In this document: positions 21,344-32,609 of the stretch, piece by piece | Position numbering within the stretch: the stretch's first letter is position 1 | Layout of the letters: each line of letters starts with the position of its first letter | Source of the DNA: Catenaria anguillulae PL171 | Taxonomy: Eukaryota > Blastocladiomycota > Blastocladiomycetes > Blastocladiales > Catenariaceae | Direction of reading: 5' to 3' | Assembly: GCA_002102555.1 (NCBI GenBank) | Contig: MCFL01000011.1 | Coordinates: forward strand, 62,001-126,000 | DNA: 64,000 nucleotides | Made by a program: the position numbers and the translations under genes | Notes under the pieces: model-generated | Databases searched by the model: none | The model's input: only the letters and a program-made list of their open reading frames with translations | Told to the model about the DNA's origin: nothing

Positions 21344-22794
21344 ATGGCCGGCGAAGCAGCACCCAAAGAAATCCCTCCACCAGCGGCGGGTGATGTGGGC
21401 TTTGTGCTCATTTCCACGGCGCTCGTCATGATCATGATTGCCGGTCTGGGCTACTTTTACGCTGGCATGGCGCGCGACAAGTCTGCGCTTTCGCTCATGT
21501 TGATTTCGCTCGTATCGCTGTCCATTGTCATGATTCAATGGTTTGTGATTGGATACTCGCTCACGTTTTCGACAACGTCGGGCGCATTCTTGGGCAATGG
21601 CCAGTTTGCATTCTTTATGGGCGTTGGAGGTGACCAGACCGTGATTGCATCGCTACCCAACCTGGCGTACGCATTGTTCCAAGGAATGTTTGCCGCCATC
21701 ACACCCGCACTGGCCGTCGGATCGATCGCTGAACGGTACGGTCCCTGTCATTTTCCCATGGCGCTGTTTCTATCCACATGCACTAACATGGTCACTCAAA
21801 ACACACGTACAGGTTTAACCTCATTCCCATGTGCGTCTTCATGGTCGTGTGGACAACATTGGTCTACGACCCGATCGCCTACTGGCACTGGGGCGCCAAC
21901 GGATGGCTCAACGCCCTCGGTGCGCTCGACTTTGCCGGTGGCACGCCTGTCCACATTGCCTCTGGCTACGCTGGCCTTGCCCTGGCCCTATACTGCGGCA
22001 AGCGCCGTGTTTCGGACGACCCTTTCAAGCCCCACTCCATGTCGTCGGTCATCCTCGGCACATCGCTCCTTTGGTTTGGATGGTATGGCTTCAACGGGGG
22101 CTCTGCGGGTGCTGCGAATGCGCGCGCAGCGCTTGCGATGGTGACGACGACGCTGGCGGCCGCGCTTGGTGGTCTGACGTGGCTCGTGATTGACTATGTG
22201 CGTGACCGACGTGTGTCGGCGCTTGGATTTTGCTCGGGGGTTGTGTCGGGGTTGGTGGCCATCACGCCTGCATGTGGCCATGTGTCTCCTGCGTCGTCGC
22301 TTGCGTTTGGGTTTCTGGGTGGGTTTGTTTGCAACTATGCGTCGCGGCTCAAGCACCAGCTGCGGTTTGACGACACGCTGGATGCGTTTGGGATCCATGG
22401 TGTGGGTGGGACACTTGGCGGGTTTCTCACGGGCATCTTTGCCGACAAGGCGTTTATTGCGCTGGATGGGACGGAAAAGCTGGGCGGTGCCATGTCTGGG
22501 CACCCGATGCAGATTGTGTATCAGCTGGCGTCGATTGGGGCGGGGATTGGATGGTCGTTCTTTGTGACACTGGCGATTGCATTCATCATGGACAAGTGTG
22601 GGCTCAAGTTGCGGGCGTCGGCCGAGGACGAGGAGTATGGCATGGACCATGCGCAAATGGGCGAGTTTGTGCATGACTATGTTGCGGACCGCGTGTCCAA
22701 CTCGATTGAGATGAAGCGGTCGGGCAGTCGCGATATTGCTGCTGTGCCTCGGATTTCGGATCAGTCGCAAGAGCCGGCCAAGTTGATTGAGTAA
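21344..22794 (+). CDS. ammonium transporter (AMT/MEP family)
   Basis: Exons 21344-21735 and 21813-22794 encode 457 residues; the 77-nt intron joins as IAERFNLIP. About eleven membrane segments: GFVLISTALVMIMIAGLGYF at the start, then FVIGYSLTFS, LFQGMFAAITPALAVGS, VFMVVWTTLVYDPIAYWHW, DFAGGTPVHIASGYAGLALA and ASSLAFGFLGGFVCNYASRL, ending with a cytoplasmic tail EEYGMDHAQMGEF, the usual regulatory tail of fungal MEPs. HIASG and DALDAFGIHGVGG contain the twin histidines of the conduction pore. It imports ammonium as a nitrogen source. The 3' portion from 22073 lies inside the left arm of the large inverted repeat, so a second copy exists at 33983-34704. Confidence 0.93.
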
Positions 22795-24167
22795 GTACAT
22801 CATGTTCCATGTGCGGTTGTGGATCTCGCCTGTTGTCTGTCTGTACATTTCATTTCTCTTGTCTCTTCTCCTTTGATCCACTCCATCCGTTCATCTTACA
22901 CATCCGCCGACGCGCAGCCCCATCTTGAGTCCACTGTTTCGATGAACGACCGTTCAATTCTTTACTTGTGAGCGAGCATGTAAACATTTACCTGGCCGTT
23001 GTTTTTCAGTATATAATCTCATATGCTCAGAGTTTGCCGTTTTCCCTCGGTCTCTGTCCAACTCACGGGCAAATGAGAGAGCGAAAATCATTTTTGCGAT
23101 TACAGGGCATGCACGACGAAAAGGAAAAGCTATACTCACTTGGCGAGGGACAAACAGCGAGGGGAGCACAGCAACCCAACCCGAGTGTGGAGGGAACTCA
23201 AGTAAACATCCGAGATTGAAGTGTCGCTGCGGGATAGAGAATAGAGTATAGACAAAGTATGGTGGAAAAGAACATGTTGACGGGAGCACGGACTTGGCTG
23301 GAGTGGGTACGAATTCGAACGAACAGATCTTGATGAATGAATGAATGAATGATGTGCCATGTCCTCAAAGAAAAAGTGCACGCATTTTCCCGCACATTCC
23401 CACGGTTGAGTGTGTCCAACAATCAAGGAAGAAATTGCTGCGACTTTGATTCGTGAGCCGCCGCGTGCATGCATGCCAGACTGCCAGTGTCCATGTCAGA
23501 TGAGGATATGCGTAAGGTGGTGGTAAATATGGACCCCAAGGGACGGAAATGGCAATGTGAGACAGAGGTACAAGCGATGGTAGTTTCTGGGCCGTCCACT
23601 TTTGAATTCCCATGAAATAGTGGGCTGTGGTGTCATGCAAAGATTGAAAATGATAGCGAATGCGTGAGAGAGAAGAGCCATGCACACAGTGAGTCATGGA
23701 CACAGTTAGTAATGGGAGCAAACTGCAATGAAGAGAAAAGAACGACAGGTTCAGTGTCGCCCATTAACCACTTGGCTCATTCGCAAATCAAGACAAGAAC
23801 TGGAATGGAATGTGACGAATGTCTTGAGGGATGCAATGAGTTGGGCGGCGAGCACCAACGAGTTTAATTACTGATTAAAGTATTTGAATCGGTTCCAAGC
23901 GCCGTCATTGTGTGGACTGACGGGGAAAAAAAAAGGCGGATCAGTGCTGGTGCTTGTTGAGAGGGCAGCTACGAGTGGGAAGAGATGATCCGGGTTGGCA
24001 GTAGTAATGAGTAAAAGGAATTGGTATTGAGAAGCTTGAGTGAGAATTGGCAAGAGTTCCATGGGGGGTGGTGTTTTCCCAGGCGCCATATTGTTGTCCA
24101 GTGTGGGCATGAGTCCAACAGGTAGTTCCGCGTTAATCCACAAAACGATAAGGTTCTCATTGGATGA
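22795..24167. other. intergenic part of the left arm
   Basis: 1.4 kb without a supported gene. A (tgaa)n run of five units lies at 23332-23351. The same sequence recurs inverted at 32610-33982. Confidence 0.5.
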
Positions 24168-24239
24168 TGTCACCTCCCAGAATCGAACTGGGGCCGCCAC
24201 GGCCACAACGTGGAGTACTAACCACTATACTAAGGTGAC
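24168..24239 (-). tRNA. tRNA-His(GTG)
   Basis: Acceptor GTCACCT/AGGTGAC, anticodon loop TTGTGGC. Left-arm block B. Confidence 0.93.
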
Positions 24240-24468
24240 TTGTTGCTCAGAGGGCCAATTCTTGCGGTCTCGATTTCAAAGTCACTTGGCTTGACCGGCG
24301 TCACCATGCGTGCGACACAGAGCTGCTCGATGGCGATACGGTGCTGCTGAGTACTGGGTGGACAATGACACGGAAATGTATATCTCATGACCTCAACTGT
24401 TGCCAAAAGCAAAAAGTGGCAGACGTACTCAACGCAGAAAGAGACAGCGCAAGAAAAAACAGACTCAA

Positions 24469-24550
24469 TGTCCAAGGCAGGGTTCGAACCTGCGCCTCCG
24501 AAGAGAACAGCACCTGAAGCTGCCGCCTTAGACCGCTCGGCCACTTGAAC
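24469..24550 (-). tRNA. tRNA-Leu(CAG)
   Basis: Class II, anticodon loop TTCAGGT, identical in structure to the copy at 2275. Confidence 0.93.
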
Positions 24551-24777
24551 ATGATGTGCCCACAATCAACTTTAGCTATGATTGGAAGGGCGCAAAGCCC
24601 TGTCTGAATCCAACGTTTGCTCGTGGTTGCCGCTTCAGACCTCGCCGATATGTAGCCCCACGGAGGCCACGCAAAATCCACCCAGCTTGCGGTGTGCGGC
24701 GGCCATCCTGTTGGCTGACCTGACCAGACGACAAGACCAGATGACAATACAGTTGGCTGTCGACGTACAATGTGCGG

Positions 24778-24812
24778 ATTAGGCAGGAATCGAACCAGCG
24801 CCCTCATGATGA
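24778..24812 (-). repeat. conserved tRNA 3'-half relic
   Basis: GCGCTGGTTCGATTCCTGCC on the minus strand looks like a T arm plus 3' acceptor strand, but no matching 5' half lies upstream. The same relic sits next to tRNA-iMet in every block: 2568-2602 (decayed), 31965-31999, 44161-44195 and 45566-45598. A second relic type (GTTCGAACCCTGCCTGCACC) lies between tRNA-Arg and tRNA-Gln(CTG), at 25365-25394 here. Confidence 0.5.
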
Positions 24813-24871
24813 CCGAAAATTTTCCCAAAACCAAAACACCACCGAAACAGAGCAGGCGAGCAAAAGAAATA

Positions 24872-24943
24872 TAGCGCCACTCCGTTTCGATCAGAGGACC
24901 TCCAGGTTATGAGCCTGGCGCGCTTCCACTGCGCCATGGCGCT
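24872..24943 (-). tRNA. initiator tRNA-Met(CAT)
   Basis: A1-T72 and GATCGAAAC T loop; anticodon CAT. Left-arm block B. Confidence 0.93.
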
Positions 24944-25051
24944 ATGCTTCTTTAAGCAGTCACCTCAGAACCCAGTAATCTGGCATGAAATGTGTAAAGT
25001 CTCAAGTTTGGTGAAGGCAAAAAAAAAATGAAGCGATCCACTTCCCATCTT

Positions 25052-25124
25052 AGGTCATACTGAGATTCGAACTCAGGTCCCGAGATTCAGAGTCTCGTGT
25101 GCTAACCGACTACACCATACGACC
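25052..25124 (-). tRNA. tRNA-Gln(CTG)
   Basis: Anticodon loop CTCTGAA; acceptor GGTCGTA/TATGACC. Left-arm block B. Confidence 0.93.
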
Positions 25125-25477
25125 TTGTTGTTAACACCTCCTGTTTCAAGCCACCGACTTCCCCAAACCCCTGCGATGTACGGTTCCCAGTCCAGGGCCA
25201 AAGAAGCTCCAAGTAGCAGTTCGTTGTTGAGCGTTTCCTGTGCGCTCCTCTTTGTGCCTGTCCCGTGAGCAGCAGATGGCTCCAAACGCTCAGCGACCGA
25301 TGGGCAGGCAAGCAAGTCAACGTCTTGGTCTGTTCCCTTCCGCAATCCGAAGAGTCCGACTGGTGCAGGCAGGGTTCGAACACGGGCCCGTGAGTGTTGA
25401 GGAAAATTGCCAAACTTTTTGTTGGAAGAAATGCTTTAGTGAACCGGGTCGAAACCAAACCCCTATTAATATCAAGA

Positions 25478-25550
25478 GGACCTATGGCCAAATGGATAAG
25501 GCGCCTGACTACGGATCAGGAGATTCCAGGTTCGATCCCTGGTAGGTTCG
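25478..25550 (+). tRNA. tRNA-Arg(ACG)
   Basis: Same sequence as the copy at 1386. It is followed at once by nine T (25551-25559), a Pol III terminator. Confidence 0.93.
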
Positions 25551-25559
25551 TTTTTTTTT
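25551..25559 (+). terminator. Pol III terminator of tRNA-Arg
   Basis: Nine T directly after the discriminator base. The mirror copy has eleven T because of the G/T difference at 25560. Confidence 0.75.
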
Positions 25560-25773
25560 GTCCCGAAAACCTCGGCATGTGGTTGGCGAATTGCTTCCCG
25601 CCCTCAGTGAGCCAGACCTGGGGTCGCCAGCAATCCTCCTCGCATAGTTGTTTTAGTTACGCAACAACCGACCGTGCTCAGCTCCGAGACTCAAAATGTC
25701 CTTCCCATTTTGCGTTTTGTGCCAAGCGGTGACAAATTATCCGGGGCAAAAGCGCACGCGATAATAGTATCAC

Positions 25774-25845
25774 GGTTCCGTAGTGTAGTGGTGATCACCC
25801 CGGACTTTGAATCCGGTAACCCGAGTTCGAACCTCGGCGGGACCT
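25774..25845 (+). tRNA. tRNA-Gln(TTG)
   Basis: Acceptor GGTTCCG/CGGGACC, discriminator T, anticodon loop CTTTGAA (TTG), T arm GTTCGAACC. Left-arm block B. Confidence 0.93.
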
Positions 25846-26800
25846 TTTGCCTCCTTCTCAAACACGTTCTACCGATCCCCATCTCATCCTTCCTTTTGTG
25901 TTTGTGAGGGCTTGAAACATACAATCCGATAATCATCTCCGGATCCTCCTCCCCAGGTACCATACAAGCCACTCAAACTCGCAGCAATCAACCCAGAAGC
26001 TCAGTGCACAGTAATGCTCCCAGCCTAGCTGCCCGCCCAAACATCATCCAAGAACCAACTCTTCGCGCTCTTAGGCGGCATCGGCCAACTACGTCTGTTG
26101 TGTTGATGACCGGGCAGCCGCCGACCACGCAGGGACCACCCAACGCACACTTGTATCAAACAAGGCCGCGTCGCTTGTCTCGGCGACATTTCATCTCTGG
26201 AAACAAGTTCTACATGGCCAATTCCCTTTGGCGCCGCTGGCGACGGAAAGAGCTGCACGACACGACCACGACCGCCGCCCGCTCCATTGCATCGTACATA
26301 CGCCACTCTTACTCTTGCGACCTCGTCCCGCGTCTTTCCCTCTAAACCTCTTGTGACTTTTCCACAAGCCACTGACGGTATGTATTGCGATCTGTCGTTC
26401 GTTCTGTCGCTCCACCACCCTTATGTACATGTGCTTGACATTGTATGGCTACCAGCTCAATCAGATCGTTTGCGCTTGCTGCACATCGACAGAGACGATT
26501 GAATGTGACGGCCAAGACATTGGATCATGGCCGCAAAACTTGGTTCGTTCACAACAAATTAATTACTACGATTCACCGAACTCCTCCGAGCTCATCCTCG
26601 TCGTCCTTAAATACCAACCACCACTCGAACGCTCATGTTTTCTCCTCCCAAACGCTCTGTCTCCGACATACATCATCTTGCTCGCGACTTTGCCACTCCT
26701 CCATGCAGGCACGATTTGAATTGAACGCCAATGCAATGTAAATATGCACATGGAACCTGCTTTGATAATAAAGTATATTCATCATAAAGTATATCAACAC
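25846..26800. other. left-arm sequence upstream of the recombinase gene
   Basis: No gene supported. AT-rich inner end (aaagtatattcatcataaag, 26770-26789) just before the recombinase start codon could be its promoter. Recurs inverted at 29977-30931. Confidence 0.45.
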
Positions 26801-27159
26801 ATGGTCGCCGACCCCCAAATCAACGAGGACAATGAGGAGGGTGAAGAAGGCGGCCTTGGTGACCAGTCGGCCGACGACGAGTTCGAGGCTGACACGAGTG
26901 AGGACGACAGCGAGGGGCCGGGGCGGTGGGCCGACTTTGTGCCAGCACCCAAGGGTCAGCGCATTTGGCCGGCATGGATCGGTGAAGGGACCAAGATGCC
27001 GTATGGGTTCACGGGTGACGAAGTGGCTTCAACACGTTGATGGTGGGGTCGACGAGTTGGCGGCACTGACAGAGGAGGACCGGGAGCAGATGAAGGAGAT
27101 TGAGCTGGATGGTGGCGTGTGCTACCTGACCTGAGCCAACGCCAAGGATGCACCTTCTT

Positions 27160-27202
<43 letters not shown>

Positions 27203-29964
27203 CTTCTTTTTACTTTTGTCGAGCATGTATCGCATGTACCGCATCATCTAACATACCGCTGAAACCAGGTCATATCAAGAATATGCGCAAGTCCTTCTGC
27301 GCTTCCAGCGCTGGGTGTGGCTCGAGTATGGCTTCCTCTGCAACCTGCTTGAGGAGACGTATCCGGCCGTTGTCGTGGCCGCCTACATCAGTATGTTGGC
27401 TTGCATGTCCTGCTGTTGCAACACGCTCATTGACTCGTATCGGCCCTCTCCCTTTATGTCCACTTTGACAGACCGGCACTGGGGCAAAGGTCAACGCGCC
27501 ATCTCCACGCTGACCAAGTTCCAGTCGGCGTACAGCGCGTTCCATCGCGAAGAAGGCCACGCCGACAAGCCGTACGCTGAAATCCCTGGCACCGCGTACA
27601 AGTCCTTGGACGGCGCTACCTTCAACCGTTACGTAGGCAAGTGTTTGGTGCGCCTCGTGTGGCGGTCTGTTATGCTTTGCGCTTGCTTGCTCGCTTGCAC
27701 GCCATCTTTCACCACTCACATTGACTGTTTTCATACTTGCCGCACCTTACAGAAAGCTCTCGCGTCGGCCTTCGAAATCACGCTCAAGAAGCAGACCGAG
27801 GAGCGGGCGCCGTCGTTCGAAGATCTCTGTGAAATCGAGTCCATTCTGGAACGATTGCACGAGCTCGAAAGGAACGTGCCGAGGTTTGCGTACCGCATTG
27901 TCCAAATGCGGTTGTCGCTGCTCGTCGGCATTGGCGCATGTTCGCGGCGCGAGGAACTGGTCAACCTGAGGGTATGTATTTTGTGGTCGTTTTTTGACTT
28001 GCCGTGCCAATCTTGATTACTCACACTTTGTATTCATTCACCATTTACATACAGCTTTCCGACATCATCTGCCCCGACCAGGCCGAGTTCCCCGACCAGC
28101 TTCGCGTCGATGAGGATGGGCACCCGCCTTTCCTCCGCCTCACGCTTCGCCGCTCAAAGACCAGCGACAAGCCAACCACCACGACCGTGTACCGCAATGC
28201 CATTCCTGGCAATGAGCACCTCTGTCCCGTCCGCGCCATCCAACAGGCCGTCACCATCTTTCATGGTGACGCCTGCCTCGTCAACCATCCCGCCGTCGCC
28301 GACCTGCCCTTGTTCCCCAAGCTGCACGGGTCCATGATCATGTACGAGCCATGGTCGGTCACGGGCATTTCCGGCATGTTTACCGAGATGCTCATGTACG
28401 CCACGGGTCCCAAGGAGTCCGACTGGAACCTCGCCCAAGAGTGGTTTGAGATGAATGGCCAGTCGGACCTGTTCCATCGCAAGATGTCGGACGTGGACTT
28501 TGCGGCGTTTCGGGCAAAGGTGCAGGGCATGCGCAAGGCGGCCGACGCCGAGCAAATCGACTCGATGGTGGTGTCCGTGGTGGACGAGCGGTCGGGCAAG
28601 CGGTGGCGCAAGGTCAACAACGAGGAGCTGTTAACGCACGAGATTTTACTGTTCCTTCAGCGCATGCGGTGGCTCATGCCGTCATGGGACAACCAATTCT
28701 TGTCGGACGAGGAGCGGCGGCAACTTGGCAAGCGCGCGTACACACGCAAGAACCCTGGGTACAAGACCCACTCGATGCGCCGGTTGCGGCACAGCTGGCA
28801 GCGTGGGGCGGCATGGACACGACCGAGATCAAGGTCTGGGGCCGGTAGGATTCGGATGTGGTCGAGTTGTACATCGACCACGCGCGCACGCAGCAAAAGG
28901 AGCTGCAGTCGTCCGGCGGCATTGATCCCGTCCGCACAAAGTGGGTCATTGGTAAGCCGCGCGGTGAGGAGGGGTTGGAGGAGGACATGAACTTGTACTT
29001 GGCTGCGCTGGCCGAGACGACCGACTTCTTGCGCTCGCTGTCCAAGCCCCTGGTCGACTCGCTCCAGGACGCGGCGGGCGTGGTGGCGGATGAGCTCAAG
29101 GCGGGCATTGTGCGCGCTCAAGCCGTGAATACCGTTGTGTACCACGTGCAAGCTCATTGCAAGCAGCTCGGCCAAGCCCTCGCGCGTGCCAACGAAGTCC
29201 GCCGCCATGACCAAGTCGGTCCCAACCCACACCCTTTCCAAGATCGCAACAACCCGTTTGCTCCTTGCAACCGCCGTGTTCTCGTGTCTGCGGCACCCAT
29301 TCGCGAGCTCGGCGCGCAGCTCGCAGAAGACTCGTTTGTGCTCTTCTGCCAAGGCCAAATCCCCTTTGTTGCTGGCGCGCGCCCGCCATCCCCCTACGAG
29401 TTCAGTTTTGACGTTTGGGACTTTTGCCAAATCCGCCATGACTGCGGCCCTGGCGCGCGAGCACGACCCGTCAACCGAGACTCTGTCATTGACGACCCGT
29501 CTGTGCGCACTGCTGGCGGCCTTGGCCTATTCCTTGATCAAGTGATGGCGCGTTGTGCGGCGGCCGACGAGTCGCTCGTGTCGGATGGCCCCGTCATGTC
29601 GCTGACGTCGTCGGGTGGGTCGGGATCCGATGCGGGCGGGCCAATCATGCTGCTGTCTTCGTAGAGCGAGTCGGAATCGGGTCGCCGCCCCCAAGCGCCC
29701 ACCACTCAGCTGACGAGTGATTCCGACACGGACCGTCCCGCACCTTCACCGCCCCAGGCTCGCACGCATAACGACAAGCGGTCACGTGCGGCTGCGTCAT
29801 CGGCCACCGAACCTGCCGAGGATGACGGTCCACTTGATGGCGACGTGCTCGGAATGGCGGCGGATGGTGACGAGTCGGAGGCAGAGGAGAATCGCAGCTC
29901 GACGTATCGGGCAAGTGAAGCCGGCGCGGATTCCGCGAGGCGGCGCACGGATCGTGTTGAGTGA
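26801..29964 (+). pseudogene. tyrosine recombinase (Crypton/DIRS-like YR), damaged
   Basis: Reads from ATGGTCGCCGAC at 26801 (acidic N-terminus DNEEGEEGG) through WLQHVDGGVDELAALTEED to a catalytic core. Likely introns: 27391-27471, 27633-27752 and 27972-28054, plus one ending near 27268. The core shows the tyrosine-recombinase signature: GIGACSRREELVNLR (catalytic Arg), TLRRSKTSDKPT (Lys region), KTHSMRR (H-x-x-R) and DSDVVELYIDHAR (Tyr). Between HSMRR and AAQLAAWGGMDTTEIKVWGR there is a frameshift (~28780-28790), and a TAG at 28846-28848 replaces a residue, Trp in many homologs, before DSD. Another TAG (29662-29664) is followed in frame by 99 more Ser/Glu/Arg-rich codons to TGA at 29962. 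A poly(T) insertion lies at 27152-27217. A frame change also occurs near 27025 and probably 29135-29545. YR transposons integrate by DNA cutting and rejoining through the Tyr. It fills the whole space between the inverted arms. Confidence 0.75.
27152..27217 (-). mobile_element. poly(A/T) insertion with 17-bp target-site duplication
   Basis: accttctttttactttt occurs at 27152-27168 and 27201-27217. Between the copies are 30 T plus aa. This is the form of a retroposed poly(A) tail, here on the minus strand, with its target-site duplication and no body. It lies in or near an intron of the recombinase gene. Confidence 0.65.
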
Positions 29965-30931
29965 GTCGGCGACCATGTGTTGATATACTTTATGATGAAT
30001 ATACTTTATTATCAAAGCAGGTTCCATGTGCATATTTACATTGCATTGGCGTTCAATTCAAATCGTGCCTGCATGGAGGAGTGGCAAAGTCGCGAGCAAG
30101 ATGATGTATGTCGGAGACAGAGCATTTGGGAGGAGAAAACATGAGCGTTCGAGTGGTGGTTGGTATTTAAGGACGACGAGGATGAGCTCGGAGGAGTTCG
30201 GTGAATCGTAGTAATTAATTTGTTGTGAACGAACCAAGTTTTGCGGCCATGATCCAATGTCTTGGCCGTCACGTTCAATCGTCTCTGTCGATGTGCAGCA
30301 AGCGCAAACGATCTGATTGAGCTGGTAGCCATACAATGTCAAGCACATGTACATAAGGGTGGTGGAGCGACAGAACGAACGACAGATCGCAATACATACC
30401 GTCAGTGGCTTGTGGAAAAGTCACAAGAGGTTTAGAGGGAAAGACGCGGGACGAGGTCGCAAGAGTAAGAGTGGCGTATGTACGATGCAATGGAGCGGGC
30501 GGCGGTCGTGGTCGTGTCGTGCAGCTCTTTCCGTCGCCAGCGGCGCCAAAGGGAATTGGCCATGTAGAACTTGTTTCCAGAGATGAAATGTCGCCGAGAC
30601 AAGCGACGCGGCCTTGTTTGATACAAGTGTGCGTTGGGTGGTCCCTGCGTGGTCGGCGGCTGCCCGGTCATCAACACAACAGACGTAGTTGGCCGATGCC
30701 GCCTAAGAGCGCGAAGAGTTGGTTCTTGGATGATGTTTGGGCGGGCAGCTAGGCTGGGAGCATTACTGTGCACTGAGCTTCTGGGTTGATTGCTGCGAGT
30801 TTGAGTGGCTTGTATGGTACCTGGGGAGGAGGATCCGGAGATGATTATCGGATTGTATGTTTCAAGCCCTCACAAACACAAAAGGAAGGATGAGATGGGG
30901 ATCGGTAGAACGTGTTTGAGAAGGAGGCAAA

Positions 30932-31003
30932 AGGTCCCGCCGAGGTTCGAACTCGGGTTACCGGATTCAAAGTCCGGGGTGATCACCACTACACTACGGA
31001 ACC
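30932..31003 (-). tRNA. tRNA-Gln(TTG)
   Basis: Mirror copy of 25774-25845 in the right arm. Confidence 0.93.
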
Positions 31004-31226
31004 GTGATACTATTATCGCGTGCGCTTTTGCCCCGGATAATTTGTCACCGCTTGGCACAAAACGCAAAATGGGAAGGACATTTTGAGTCTCGGAGCTGAG
31101 CACGGTCGGTTGTTGCGTAACTAAAACAACTATGCGAGGAGGATTGCTGGCGACCCCAGGTCTGGCTCACTGAGGGCGGGAAGCAATTCGCCAACCACAT
31201 GCCGAGGTTTTCGGGAAAAAAAAAAA

Positions 31227-31299
31227 CGAACCTACCAGGGATCGAACCTGGAATCTCCTGATCCGTAGTCAGGCGCCTTATCCATTTGGCCATAGGTCC
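31227..31299 (-). tRNA. tRNA-Arg(ACG)
   Basis: Mirror copy of 25478-25550; followed by eleven T on its own strand. Confidence 0.93.
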
Positions 31300-31652
31300 T
31301 CTTGATATTAATAGGGGTTTGGTTTCGACCCGGTTCACTAAAGCATTTCTTCCAACAAAAAGTTTGGCAATTTTCCTCAACACTCACGGGCCCGTGTTCG
31401 AACCCTGCCTGCACCAGTCGGACTCTTCGGATTGCGGAAGGGAACAGACCAAGACGTTGACTTGCTTGCCTGCCCATCGGTCGCTGAGCGTTTGGAGCCA
31501 TCTGCTGCTCACGGGACAGGCACAAAGAGGAGCGCACAGGAAACGCTCAACAACGAACTGCTACTTGGAGCTTCTTTGGCCCTGGACTGGGAACCGTACA
31601 TCGCAGGGGTTTGGGGAAGTCGGTGGCTTGAAACAGGAGGTGTTAACAACAA

Positions 31653-31725
31653 GGTCGTATGGTGTAGTCGGTTAGCACACGAGACTCTGAATCTCGGGAC
31701 CTGAGTTCGAATCTCAGTATGACCT
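31653..31725 (+). tRNA. tRNA-Gln(CTG)
   Basis: Mirror copy of 25052-25124 in the right arm. Confidence 0.93.
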
Positions 31726-31833
31726 AAGATGGGAAGTGGATCGCTTCATTTTTTTTTTGCCTTCACCAAACTTGAGACTTTACACATTTCATGCCAGATT
31801 ACTGGGTTCTGAGGTGACTGCTTAAAGAAGCAT

Positions 31834-31905
31834 AGCGCCATGGCGCAGTGGAAGCGCGCCAGGCTCATAACCTGGAGGTCCTCTGATCGAAACGGAGTGG
31901 CGCTA
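31834..31905 (+). tRNA. initiator tRNA-Met(CAT)
   Basis: Mirror copy of 24872-24943 in the right arm. Confidence 0.93.
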
Positions 31906-32226
31906 TATTTCTTTTGCTCGCCTGCTCTGTTTCGGTGGTGTTTTGGTTTTGGGAAAATTTTCGGTCATCATGAGGGCGCTGGTTCGATTCCTGCCTAATC
32001 CGCACATTGTACGTCGACAGCCAACTGTATTGTCATCTGGTCTTGTCGTCTGGTCAGGTCAGCCAACAGGATGGCCGCCGCACACCGCAAGCTGGGTGGA
32101 TTTTGCGTGGCCTCCGTGGGGCTACATATCGGCGAGGTCTGAAGCGGCAACCACGAGCAAACGTTGGATTCAGACAGGGCTTTGCGCCCTTCCAATCATA
32201 GCTAAAGTTGATTGTGGGCACATCAT

Positions 32227-32308
32227 GTTCAAGTGGCCGAGCGGTCTAAGGCGGCAGCTTCAGGTGCTGTTCTCTTCGGAGGCGCAGGTTCGAACCCTGC
32301 CTTGGACA
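32227..32308 (+). tRNA. tRNA-Leu(CAG)
   Basis: Mirror copy of 24469-24550 in the right arm. Confidence 0.93.
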
Positions 32309-32537
32309 TTGAGTCTGTTTTTTCTTGCGCTGTCTCTTTCTGCGTTGAGTACGTCTGCCACTTTTTGCTTTTGGCAACAGTTGAGGTCATGAGATATACA
32401 TTTCCGTGTCATTGTCCACCCAGTACTCAGCAGCACCGTATCGCCATCGAGCAGCTCTGTGTCGCACGCATGGTGACGCCGGTCAAGCCAAGTGACTTTG
32501 AAATCGAGACCGCAAGAATTGGCCCTCTGAGCAACAA

Positions 32538-32609
32538 GTCACCTTAGTATAGTGGTTAGTACTCCACGTTGTGGCCGTGGCGGCCCCAGTTCGATTCTGG
32601 GAGGTGACA
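32538..32609 (+). tRNA. tRNA-His(GTG)
   Basis: Mirror copy of 24168-24239 in the right arm. Confidence 0.93.

Larger units (their letters stand above)
22073..26812 (+). repeat. left arm of a 4,740-bp inverted repeat
   Basis: Position x pairs with 56777-x on the opposite strand throughout, with no net length change over 4.74 kb. Differences I could confirm are single bases at 25560 (G/T), 26504 (T/C) and 26653 (C/T). The outer end is inside the ammonium transporter gene, the inner end is gtcgccgac just after a start codon. Confidence 0.97.

Noticed and set aside
26004-26345. Long mirrored ORFs in both arms (26004-26345, 30432-30773 and others)
   Set aside because: They occur in several frames, are duplicated only because the arm is duplicated, and look like no protein family.
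28846-28848. TAG as a reassigned sense codon
   Set aside because: Not rejected outright, but host genes have no in-frame TAG, so decay is simpler; kept only as a testable alternative.
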